Shown: positions 52,179 to 62,913 of the stretch, in pieces
How positions within the stretch are numbered: the stretch's first letter is position 1
Layout of the letters: each line of letters opens with the position of its first letter
Source of the DNA: Exophiala sp. HKRS030
Taxonomy: Eukaryota; Ascomycota; Eurotiomycetes; Chaetothyriales; Herpotrichiellaceae
Assembly (NCBI GenBank): GCA_023897205.1
Contig: JAHWDD010000005.1
Coordinates: forward strand, 3,534,001 to 3,598,000
Length of the DNA stretch: 64,000 bases
Direction: 5' to 3'
The notes under the pieces: model-generated
The model's input: the letters and a program-made list of their open reading frames with translations, nothing else
Told to the model about the DNA's origin: nothing
Database searches by the model: none
Translations under genes and position numbers: made by a program

Positions 52179-53940
52179 TATGAGAGGCTCGTGCTCAATA
52201 AGGTTGAGCCAAGTCGGGTTCGCGTAGATAAGTCGAAAAGACAAAGATATAGGATATAGCTGATCAGATAATTATTACCTCATGGAATATGCCAGTGACC
52301 ATGTCTTCGAGCCAGCTGTTGTAGAGCCATATTCATTACAGTCTAGAGTACAAGAAATGTTTTCGAGAAGAGAAAGTAAAGGCGGCTGAAGAAACCCATG
52401 TTTTAGATTGCGCGAGCCCCAGCAGTAGGGGAAACGCATCCCAATCATGCATTCATTCAGCTTGTCAAGCCCCATTGGATCGACAACCGAGGGGTCGCAT
52501 CGAAGGGCGAAGCCGCCCGCCGGCAAGCTAAAGCTCTTTTAAGCGATTTTGGCCCCTTGTCTGTCCTGGCCGCCTTGCTGGGGTGGCCTAAGCCTCTCTT
52601 GGCTTGAGATGCCCTTTTAAAGGTCTGTCGATGCCACCCAGGTGAATGAAATCCATCACCAGTGCGGAGAGAAGCTATGGCTGGCGATAATTCTTGATCT
52701 TACAACAGGTACATGTCTATACCTTTCAGTGGCCGGCGAGGTCTGCTGACAAGGTCTGTTGCTCTCGTTGACGTTATCATACACTCATTCTTCGGAAGAT
52801 CGGGCCACAATTCAGCCTTGTGGGTGAATGTGGCTTCTTCTCGAGGTAATTTGGACATCCCAGTCCGCCGTCATGCCTGCTCGGTGGCAAAGGCTCACAT
52901 CGTCGGCCACACTGCTCCTTGGCATTCGAAACATGCATACCTGGTACGGTGTAAATTGTCGTCTACCACGGCATTTGGATGGCGATCAACGCAATCATCG
53001 ACACTGTCTAGCGCTGCCCGGTGATCGTTGATCGCTAGTTGATAGTGTCCTGAAATCGATCCAAGACCAAAAAACAGATCACCGAATAGGCCACCATCCG
53101 AGCAAGACATCACTAACTTCTCAAGTCAGGCTGTGTTAACTGTCGACAAATCCTCCGGTATACCTCAAGATGTGACAAAGCTATCGGCTATTAATGTTGA
53201 AGAACGAACATCTGAGGACCGTTGGGATTATGCAAAATCATATGGTCATGCCATGTGATCGATGTACCCGAGTCGATCTGGAGGAACCACACCCCATCTC
53301 TCGTGGTCGACTTTGAATGGAGCAAAACCTGCTAGATCATGATGAGAACGGTAATAAAACCAGCAGAGCATATCCACGGTGATCCTGGAGAGGCTATGGA
53401 GACGAACGGGAACTCAGAGGTTAGCCTACATGTTATATTGCAGAAGAGAACATCCTGGCCGAAGGCCTGAATCAATATGACCGGGCGTAAAATTATGAAT
53501 CCTAGTGCCAATTCGAGGTATTTCATCCGGTCAGAAGGGCACGACAATACGTACATGCACGGCTAAAGAACGGACAATCAATACGGGTAGGGTCAATGAT
53601 TTTGATTTCATCGCTCTATCTTTTGGGTAATCTTCGGTTTTATTTGCTCTTGCAAATAAGGACTCATCACAGTACCTCTCCCATTTCTGGACCCGGGCAA
53701 CTTTTAAGTACATCCCTTTCATCTCCAGCACAGGGCTTTCCCTCGATTGGGAGTAAAAAGAGTGATCCCAGTAGAGTATCTTTCCCTCGTGAGTGCCTTT
53801 AACTTTCAGGTCTTGATATGGGCTTGGTATTGCATAGTGTTGAAGAAGGGTGATATGATATGACTTGTGCTTTCGTTTTGGGGCCGATGAAGAGGTCCTG
53901 TCCAAGGAAGACTACGCAGAGAACATATTCTGAAGCTCGC
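52179..53940. other. Intergenic, no certain gene
   Basis: It includes a possible 5' exon of the membrane protein (about 52490-52275, minus). Beyond that only short frames occur, for example 53531-53905 minus, which follows the RPS0 end and may be its 3'-UTR. No motif was recognised. Confidence 0.4.
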
Positions 53941-54928
53941 TTACCAGCCACTGGCTCCACCTGTAGCAGCAGCGCCAGCATTTGCCTCTTGTGCCCAGTC
54001 TCCACCAGTTGCGTTGTCGGTCCAGTTGACATCAGCCTGAGCAGCACCCTCAATTCCGGGAGCAGATGCGGCGGGTTCGCCAGTCCAGTCTGCGTTGTCC
54101 GTGAAACCGCGGTCGACAGCGCCGGGTCCGGCCTCATCAGCACCGGGCAGCTTCTCTTCATCCTTCTGTTCCTCAGCCTCAGGATCGCGGTAGAAGTAGA
54201 GATCTACAACAACATCCCAGTCGACTTCGCGGTTAGCGAGGGTTCCTCGGAGTCGGAGCACTTCACGTGCCAACAACCACCAGATCAAACCAATGGCGTG
54301 ACGACCCTTGTTGTTCGTGGGAATGGCAACATCAACGAATTCGGTGGGCGAATCAGTGTCGCAAAGAGCGATGACGGGAATGTTGACGTATGAAGCTTCC
54401 TTGATAGCCTGGGCATCGGTACGGGGATCGGTCACGATGATCAAACGTGGTTCCTTGAACGAGCGGGTGATGTAGTTGGTGAAGTTACCAGGGGTGAAAC
54501 GACCAGCGATAGCAACGGCACCGGTGTGGGCGGCGAACTTGAGGACGGCACGTTGGCCATAAGGACGTGCGGAGATGACGACAATATCGGCAGGGTTGTC
54601 AACGGCAGCGATGATGCGGGCTGCGAGGACGATTTTCTCCCTGCGCCCGAAGTATTAGTACGCGAATTTTGAACGATATGATCTCATGCCCAAGTCAAGC
54701 TGAACGATTGAACTCGTTCGCTTCTTTCGGAAGCAGGAGGTAATGAGGCACCGTACCAAGTCTTGGAGATGTTAATGATGTTGATTCCATCAGGACGAGT
54801 CTTCCAGAGGTAGGGTTCCATGTGAACTTGCAAGTTCTTGGATCCCAAGTGGCATTGTGCGGCGAGCAGCTGCTCAATGTCCTGGGAGGTAGGGTTGAAG
54901 ATCGGGGGAGGTTTGCTGGGCTCGCCAT
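53941..54928 (-). CDS. RPS0: 40S ribosomal protein S0 (uS2), with one-base frame break in exon 1
   Basis: A core component of the small ribosomal subunit needed for 18S rRNA 3' maturation. Exon 1 54928-54757 and exon 2 54640-53941 flank a 116-bp intron (GTACGG, TACTAATAC branch, GCAG). Family motifs are [29 protein letters not shown], the splice-made [51 protein letters not shown] and IALCDTDSP. The C-terminal tail is acidic with Ala/Gly/Trp. From the ATG the frame reads MASPANLP and then leaves the family frame. One more base in the G run at 54904-54908 (plus-strand coordinates) continues it as PPIFNPTSQ and gives 290 aa. The start context and 5'-UTR look normal, so a sequence error is likely. 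Confidence 0.93.
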
Positions 54929-55342
54929 GATTTCGACTGAGGATGAGATTCAGTCAAGAAGCGAGTTGTGTGAAAATGTGTAGAAGGATTGAGGTATTGC
55001 GAAATTCGAGATTTGGAGATGGAGCGCAACGTGCAAGGAACTTTTTGATGTGCCAATCATTCAAAGTGCAAGTTAGGGCTTGCCAAGATTTCATCGCCAG
55101 ATCAGGACTAGAGCGGGATTCTTCCGGAGTAATGTTTCTGCGACTCCGAGGTGGCTAGTCCGCATCTTCGTTCTCGTCCTAGAAAGTAGAGCAAAGAAAC
55201 TCGCAAAGGAGTCTGAGCAGACCAGATCCTCCATCATCTTGGTCACCAGCACAATCATGCCTCCGCGAGCTGCGGTTGCTGTTGCAGCCAACATCCTCAA
55301 CTGTTCGTATCTTCAGAGAGATTCAAGTGGCTTCATGAACTA
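54929..55342. promoter_or_regulatory. Bidirectional promoter of RPS0 and mitochondrial uS15
   Basis: Only 414 bp separate the start codons of the divergent cytosolic and mitochondrial ribosomal-protein genes, so both promoters and leaders must fit here. A 28-codon upstream frame on the plus strand is described separately. No specific factor site is assigned. Confidence 0.65.
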
Positions 55343-55343
55343 A
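55257..55343 (+). other. Upstream ORF overlapping the start of mitochondrial uS15
   Basis: An ATG at 55257 opens 28 codons (beginning MPPRAAVAVAA). The stop TAA shares its last base with the ATG of the uS15m frame (TAATG). It could lower translation or allow reinitiation, or it could be spliced out as part of a leader. Confidence 0.35.
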
Positions 55344-56233
55344 TGCCGCCTACAGTAACCAGTCTCCTCCAGAGCTTACCTTCGATTTCACGCAACCAGG
55401 CCTTCACAAAATGTTCCGCCTGTCTTTTCTCAACTACTGCCCCACTAGATGCGAAGAGAGCAAAGAAGCGCAAGGTCAAGAAACACATTGACCCATATAG
55501 AGTGGCTCAGGCACGACAGCGGAAAACGGCCAATCTGGCTCGACAGAAAGTTCTCCAAGCTGAGCGACTAGCTGGGATGGGCGATCCAATTCGGTCACGA
55601 CCAACTCCATTTGTCGAATCACTACATTCTCGTACTGTGACAGAGCAAGTAAAAAAGACCTATCTCAACTACTTCCTCAAACAACACGACGTAAAAGAAG
55701 CGCAAGAATATTCGAAATGGCTCAGCGAACCCCAACGGCCTCAATTCGTGGAACCAGGCAATGAAACAGCTCATGAGGATGACTTGGCCCGTCATGAGGT
55801 CTCACATGAGAACGCTTCGAAAGCACTTTATGCCATTACGTCCTTGGAGAACGCGAACAGCAAGGATAGAACGCGCCTGAATGTGCAGAGATGCATCGAA
55901 GAGTTTGGGAGGCACAACACGGATGCTCAACTGCCACCGAAACTCCGAAGCACGCTCGGACCAGCAGACCCAGTCATCCGCCCACGAGTCGGAGTTGACA
56001 CGGGATCGTCGGAAGTGCAAATCTCTATCCTCACCGCGAAGATCAACGTGCTAGCAGATAACCTGCATCACAACGATAAACAAAACAAAAGAAATCTACG
56101 ACTCTTGGTGCATAGGAGGCAAAAGCACTTGAAATATTTGAGGAGGCAGGACAAGGGTGGCCCGAGATGGCAAAACTTGGTCGAGAAGCTTGGTATTACA
56201 GATGCTATGTGGAAGAACGAGATCAGCCTGTAA
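55343..56233 (+). CDS. Mitochondrial small-subunit ribosomal protein uS15m
   Basis: Single exon, 296 aa. The C-terminal third holds the S15 domain: GSSEVQISILTAKI (about 220-233), NDKQNKRNLRLLVHRRQKHLKYLRR and a terminal LGI-containing helix. The long N-terminal extension is Lys/Arg-rich and begins with a Ser/Leu-rich, acid-free stretch (MPPTVTSLLQSLPSISRNQ), a typical mitochondrial presequence. Family members in fungi (yeast Mrps28) share the extended form. Divergently transcribed from the cytosolic RPS0 gene. Confidence 0.93.
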   Translation: MPPTVTSLLQSLPSISRNQAFTKCSACLFSTTAPLDAKRAKKRKVKKHIDPYRVAQARQRKTANLARQKVLQAERLAGMGDPIRSRPTPFVESLHSRTVTEQVKKTYLNYFLKQHDVKEAQEYSKWLSEPQRPQFVEPGNETAHEDDLARHEVSHENASKALYAITSLENANSKDRTRLNVQRCIEEFGRHNTDAQLPPKLRSTLGPADPVIRPRVGVDTGSSEVQISILTAKINVLADNLHHNDKQNKRNLRLLVHRRQKHLKYLRRQDKGGPRWQNLVEKLGITDAMWKNEISL

Positions 56234-56338
56234 AATATTGCAAGAGAAGGGTTCAGACATTGTACAATCAAAATCAAGACACATGTTGAAATTGGCTATC
56301 CATAAGCATTGACACAAAAGGTGTTTTCGAAACGCCAT

Positions 56339-57370
<1,032 letters not shown>

Positions 57371-57804
57371 GCTCAGTATGGTGGACAATCTCTGTCAATA
57401 AAGTATCTTTATGCAAACCCGACCCGATAATATCAGGGACAGCAATGATGTGGCTCGTAAGTTCTTTCGTCCTCGATGAGATCAGATCGGTCGCCGTCAA
57501 TAGACTTCCTTCCCACTGTCGGTCTTATCACTCCACATTTCAGACATTGCGGAGAAAAGGCTGAGGGGATTGAGGGGTGAAGTGCCCCAGCTGGCCAGCC
57601 TGTAGGGTACACCTCGGTTATGCAGCGATTACAAGCAAAGAGGTGCTTCTCCATATCTGGAAGTCATGCTTTGTTGCGCTTTTGCATTCATAATGACAGC
57701 GTGGTAATCTAATGTCACTATCTACTAACTTCCAGCTAAGCACACGGCTTCAGTCACCCAGATTATACCCCCAAGGCTCTTTCTTGATAGAGATCTCCTG
57801 AGAC
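57371..57804. promoter_or_regulatory. Shared intergenic promoter of two divergent SDR genes
   Basis: 434 bp separate the two start codons. A minus-strand frame at 57433-57654 contains two CxxC-like elements but no support as a gene. Co-regulation of the two dehydrogenases is inferred from the arrangement. Confidence 0.5.
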
Positions 57805-58730
57805 ATGGCATCAATCAACCAGATGGGCGACGGTACACTACCGAGTGTGGCGGATTTGTTCTCGTTGAAAGGTAAGACAGCAATATGTACCGGTGGGACT
57901 GGAGGTCTCGGCCTGTCTATGGCAATTGCACTGGCAGAAGCAGGCGCGGATATAGTCTCGATTCAGATCAAAGACGATCCACGGGCATCGATGCTTGCAG
58001 ACGCGGTCAAGGAGTGCGCCAGGGAGCTCAAAGTATTCGAAGCGGACGTGGCAGACTCGCCGGGTCTAAGGGCATGTTTTGGCAGGATCTGGGACGCTGG
58101 TGTCGTGCCGGACATCCTGTTGAATTGTGCCGGCATCAACAGGCGCGCAAAGGTTGAAGATTTCACAGACGAGAACATCGATGCGGTAAGCGACTTAACG
58201 CCGCGGACAGTCGATCTGCCCGACATAACAGGGAGCCTTGCTAACAGGACAAGGTCTTCTCGATCAACCTGAAAGCTTCCTTTGTGGCTGCACAGGAGGT
58301 TGGGAAAAAGTTGCTCGAGCTCAAACGTCCTGGCAAGATCATCAACATAGCATCAATCATTTCGTTTATTGGCAATATCAACATTGCAGCGTATGCGTGC
58401 ACGAAAGGAGGTGTCCTGCAGATGACAAAGGCAATGAGTAACGAATGGGCTTCGAAGGGCATCAATGTGAATTGCATTTGTCCTGGCTATGTAGGCAGTC
58501 ATGAATATAACATGAGGAACAAGGCTGACAGGAGACAGATCAAGACAGCAATGACCAAAGTATATACTGAAGACGCAGAGTACACAAAGTATATCATTGA
58601 TCGAACTCCAGCAGGACGATGGGGTTTACCGGAAGATTTTCGTGGCGTCGTTATTTTTCTTGCTAGCAAAGCCAGTGATTTTGTGTGTGGGACGAGCATT
58701 GTCGTTGATGGTGGACTGATCGCAAAATAA
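57805..58730 (+). CDS. Short-chain dehydrogenase, gluconate 5-dehydrogenase / KduD-like
   Basis: Exons 57805-58185 and 58248-58730 (62-bp intron, GTAAGC, GCTAAC, CAG) give 287 aa. Motifs are AICTGGTGGLGLSMA (cofactor), VPDILLNCAGINRR, the catalytic Ser strand INIASI, the active site AAYACTKGG and the end FVCGTSIVVDGG. NRRAKVEDF after NCAG and GINVNCICPGYV match the group that includes gluconate 5-dehydrogenase and 2-deoxy-D-gluconate 3-dehydrogenase, so a sugar-acid or polyol substrate is likely but unproven. The conserved part starts about residue 18. Confidence 0.92.
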
Positions 58731-58767
58731 CAGGGTGTATGATATTCTTTCTGGGGCGAGGACTCTT

Positions 58768-59793
58768 TTAATTCGTCACGATAGCATCCTCTGGTACCAT
58801 GAAAAATCGTAATAGTTCTGGCGCAACCACTTCAGGGTTTCCGTGATATGACTTGTTGCCCGTCACCCCATGATCGTAGCCTTCAAACTCAACAAAGGAA
58901 CCATTCGGCAATATCTTGCTCAATATCCGTACCGAGTTTTTGAGATAGTCTGGACTACGGCTTGCTCCTAGAATCAACGTCTCATTCTCGACCACGGAAA
59001 GGACGTCAAATTTCTCTTCGCCCGACATTTCGTTCGTGATCTTGATGTCATTTCGTAAGGTCGGAGCAAGGTCCTCGAAGGTTGGCTGGCCGTCCGTGAG
59101 GTCCGGCTGTGATGACTTCCGCAGTTTCTTGGCGTGTGCCGCCCTGTCAGCCTTCATCATGAGTTTGGAGAGCAGAGTGAGGACCGGCCGAGGGAAGTAC
59201 TTGGAGTGGAATAGAGGAGGGCCCATTTTCACACCAAGCATAGCTGTAGTAAGTGCTTCTGCAGTTTCACCACGAGATATCTCGTCCTCATACCGTGCCA
59301 CCCAGGACATACTCTCCTCGATCAATGCGCTGGGCCACCAGGGCGGCTCGAAGATCGCAACCCGTTCGAAGTGAGAAGCATGTGCGACGGAGGCGGCCTT
59401 CAATGCAATCAATGCGCCTGAGCTAACGCCGAAGATGAATCGTGCCCCAGTCGTGGTATGAATTGCCTCGACATCTTCTACCTCGGTCTGAATAGAATAG
59501 CTCTTCCCTGACGGGCCAGATTTCCCTCGTCCTCGACGGTCGGGTAGATAGCAGGTGTAATGTTTTGAAAGGATCAAGGCAAGCTCTGTATGACTTAGAC
59601 CAGACTGCATCGCGCCATGAACAATGATAATGCCAGGTCCAGCTCCGATCTGGTAGTATGCTAGCTTGGTGCCATCCCTGGACACTGTATATCTGACCGC
59701 GAAGTCCATTGTCAAGTATTCGAGGGAGGGATTCAGTAGCAAGAGGTTTTCCCAGACATTGACAAGCTCAGCAATGGATTCATCGAATCTCAT
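58768..59793 (-). CDS. Alpha/beta-hydrolase fold protein
   Basis: Single exon, 341 aa. Features are IIIVHGAMQSG (oxyanion-hole strand), LPDRRGRGKSG, the nucleophile elbow FGVSSGAL (GxSxG, Ser near residue 150) and a C-terminal GYDHG with the catalytic His. An Asp in the ESRSPDYL-like segment (GASRSPDYL) may complete the triad. The substrate is unknown; candidates are an ester, lactone or peroxide. The conserved fold begins at residue 29, where a second Met (MDFAVRY) could be the start. It ends only 37 bp from the convergent SDR. Confidence 0.88.
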   Translation of the reverse strand: MRFDESIAELVNVWENLLLLNPSLEYLTMDFAVRYTVSRDGTKLAYYQIGAGPGIIIVHGAMQSGLSHTELALILSKHYTCYLPDRRGRGKSGPSGKSYSIQTEVEDVEAIHTTTGARFIFGVSSGALIALKAASVAHASHFERVAIFEPPWWPSALIEESMSWVARYEDEISRGETAEALTTAMLGVKMGPPLFHSKYFPRPVLTLLSKLMMKADRAAHAKKLRKSSQPDLTDGQPTFEDLAPTLRNDIKITNEMSGEEKFDVLSVVENETLILGASRSPDYLKNSVRILSKILPNGSFVEFEGYDHGVTGNKSYHGNPEVVAPELLRFFMVPEDAIVTN

Positions 59794-61100
59794 GACCGAT
59801 TTCTGTGTTGTGAAGGTGCCAAGGAAATATCACATTTCTCGTGGGCTTGTGATGCCAGGCACCAGTATTCCGGAATATTGCGGACGGTCATTGGTTGCAT
59901 GCCCCTTTGATCTTTCCCAACCTATTCAAAAATCAAACAGAACCCCATCTACTTACCGCCGTACTCGTATCACATGTTGTGAGGAGTCTTCAGATAATGA
60001 ATGCAGCGGACTCGGATGTGAGCTCCTCAGATGTAGCAGCTTGGAGTCATTCAGCGTGGCCCAGACCTCTGCGTGTATGGTTGAAGCTGAGAGGAGCAGA
60101 TGGGGTAAGGCGCAACCGCATCATCTTTCGACATTAGATATGTAAGTCCTTCCCAGGTTGCCGTCCCGATCTAGGTTGGCGACGATGGGCTCGAGGTCAG
60201 ACTCAAGTCCTGTGAGCAAATTGCAGACCGTGCGAAATGATCCCACGAGCTCTTGGCAAGTGCGGATCTTAAGCCTTGGAACGCTGCTTGCTTCTCGACG
60301 ACGGTCGTGGACGGTGGCTCTGTCAATGTCATTGAACTCTTGCGACTCCTTTTCTTCAAGCACACATCGCCCTCCGACCCTTGAGCGTGTCGGCTATCAA
60401 TGACGTTCGGTCTTGGTCCTCCCTCCATAGGCGATGACTTCGTCCTTGTTTGCGTATGCAGAGGAAAACAAGAATGCCAAGCAAGGCGTAGCCAAAGCTT
60501 AAGGGTTTCAGGATCTATCCAGGTATGTCGGCGGATCCCGTACGTAAGTACTTGGGTGACGCGGCAATCAAATTCTGCTGTTGTGGCTACTGCTGCCCAC
60601 TGGTGGACCTCTCCGCCTTACAGGTCAACAAGGCTCGAACCTTGTCACGGCAACTGACTGGATACTATCTTCAAAGATATATTGCCAATCGAACGCGTGG
60701 CAAGATGCTAGACTATCCTTGCTCCGCTGCGGTGACAGCCTCGACGACGACGCCCCGAGCGCACATTGACAAGACCAAGCCTCACTCTACGCAAATCTTG
60801 ATGCTTCAATACAACCCATTAGCACGACCAATCTCCGTCAGTGCATTTGAAAGACGTATTCAGGCTGTCCTTTGCCATCATGACGCCCCACGCTGACGAG
60901 TGTCCATGGATCGGCGAAGAAAGGTGGTTGGTTTGTCAATGTTGACTGGCAGAAAACGTCCTACAGTTTCCCTCAAAGTATAGGTATAAGATCGTTGCAG
61001 CAAGTCCTGTTCTTGTTCGATATATTTCACATCACTCAAATCGCCAACAGATATCATCGACACAGCAGCACATTCGTTAACATTTCGGCGACTTCACAAC
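59794..61100. other. Intergenic, no gene recognised
   Basis: Upstream of both the hydrolase and the dioxygenase. Several overlapping frames (60121-60428 minus, 60525-60896 plus) show no motif. The last 100 bases are a plausible leader for the dioxygenase. Confidence 0.45.
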
Positions 61101-62342
61101 ATGGTGGCCCTTTCAATCATTTCCCCTCTCCTCCTCCTCGGGAGTGTAGTACTCGCTCATCCCGGTCACAACGTTGCCGAGGAAGCCGCGGAACGCGCAG
61201 AATTCTTCAAACGTGGCCCTTCCACAGTGCGCTCTTGCGCTGGTAAATTGAAGGCTCGGGGACTCGAAAATGCCAATATTGCCCGTCGGCAGGCTCTAGC
61301 GAATGATTTGCGTGCAAAGCGTGGTCTCAAAGCCAAACCTATCATTCAACGCCGAGATTTCAGCACGTACAACTTCACCCATCTTTCCGATAGCACCGAG
61401 ATCAACTATGGCTCTGATGAAACCGTCCTCTTCGCAGACAACTCTTCCTGCGTTCTTCAAAATGAAGTTACGGAAGGGCCTTACTATGTCAACGGCGAGT
61501 TGATTCGCTCTAACATCGCCGAGGATCAAGAAGGAATTCCGCTAGTTCTCGACATCCAGATTATCGACACTTCCACCTGTGAGCCAGTGCCTGCGATTTA
61601 TATGGATCTGTGGCATTGTAACTCCACTGGTGTTTACAGTGGCATTGTTGCCAACGGAAACGGAGACACGAGTGATGCATCCAACATCAACAATACTGCT
61701 TTGAGGGGCATCCAGCAAACCAACAGCAATGGAATTGTACAGTTCGAGACGCTCTTCCCTGGACACTATACTGGTGAGTCTTATCAGACGAATGTATCTC
61801 TTTTGCACTATTTGATAGCTAACAATGACTTCAGGCCGCGCAACACATATTCATATTCTCACACACAATCCCAACGATACAACGGTTCGTGTCAACAACA
61901 CGCTGCTCAGCTCAAACACCTCTGCAAGCGTTCATGCCTCCCATGTCGGACAACTCTTCTTTGACCAAGACCTCATCGCGCAGGCTGACACCATCTATCC
62001 ATACAGCGACAACACCCAGGAAGTAACATTGAACTCAGACGATGACATATTAGCATCAGAAGCTGATACCACCGATCCATTTGTTGAGTATATTCTCCTG
62101 GGAGACAAGCTTGAGGATGGTATTCTGGCGTGGATCAGTGTCGGTATCGATCCGACTCAGAGTAAAGAAGTTAGCAATGCAGCCACCATCTATGCTGATG
62201 GCGGTGTCGCAAACAGTGCCAGTGGCGGCGCACCAGGTGGCGACGGTCCCCAGATGGTGGAAATGGAACAGCTCCATCTGGAAGTCCCCCGACCGGAACT
62301 GGAGTCGGAACTGTGCTACCATCGAGCACAGTCAGCGCTTGA
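61101..62342 (+). CDS. Secreted intradiol ring-cleavage dioxygenase (one-base frame break in tail)
   Basis: Exons 61101-61773 and 61835-62342, with a 61-bp intron (GTGAGT, GCTAAC, TTCAG). A signal peptide (LSIISPLLLLGSVVLAHPGH) leads to a Lys/Arg-rich propeptide-like region. The catalytic domain follows with NEVTEGPYY (iron Tyr), MDLWHCN, and GHYTGRATHIHI, where the splice builds the second Tyr and the HxH iron ligands. These Fe(III) enzymes split catechol-type rings between the hydroxyls; extracellular fungal members act on plant or polyphenol aromatics. After GGAPGGDGP the frame leaves a Gly/Ser/Thr-rich tail. One extra base in the C run 62248-62251 restores PDGGNGT...SSTVSA and a stop at 62342 (393 aa). 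In the unrepaired frame the stop is at 62565. Confidence 0.9.
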
Positions 62343-62913
62343 GTCTTGCCGAGAAAATAATTGGCCTATCAGACCTGGCGAACAACCAGCAGGATCGATA
62401 GGATCTGCTACTTTTGGGAGAAAACGTGTTGAACCGGCAGCGCTTTCGGTCTTGGCAAAGTCGCTCGTAGAGTTCAGTTTAGATCAGCATTCAGGCTTAG
62501 GCAGCGGGCGAAAGGCTCCAAGCTTTGTCCCCCATAATCGATATTTACCCCGTCTTCTGTACTGAATTTATACATTGTGCAAATGGAACTTCCGTACACA
62601 AAGGGCGACCCCCGCATGCATAAAATCGGCCACGATCCGGAATCTGGAGGAATTTGCTTAAATCTTCTCCAAAACGACGTACACAGCTTTGTCTTACGCA
62701 TCAGTATAGTCTCAGTCCGAGCCTCGGGCCAACGATGCATACTCGTATCTTGCCTAGGTCTCGCGGCACTTATCAACGGCCGGCAGAAAGGCCGAAGCTT
62801 GATCTGTTCCATTTCGTTATTTTAAATGGCGCGTATCGAGCATCAAGGATCCTCTGCCTTTTTTTCGTTTCTTGTAGCTGTTAGTAACAATCGAAAGTGA
62901 ACAAACATTAAAT
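62343..62913. other. Intergenic
   Basis: Dioxygenase 3' flank and epoxide hydrolase promoter. Nothing else was recognised. Confidence 0.5.

Noticed and set aside
60625..60660. AGGCTCGAACCTTG, another tRNA B-box-like string
   Set aside because: The T-stem pairing fails and no matching 5' half is present.
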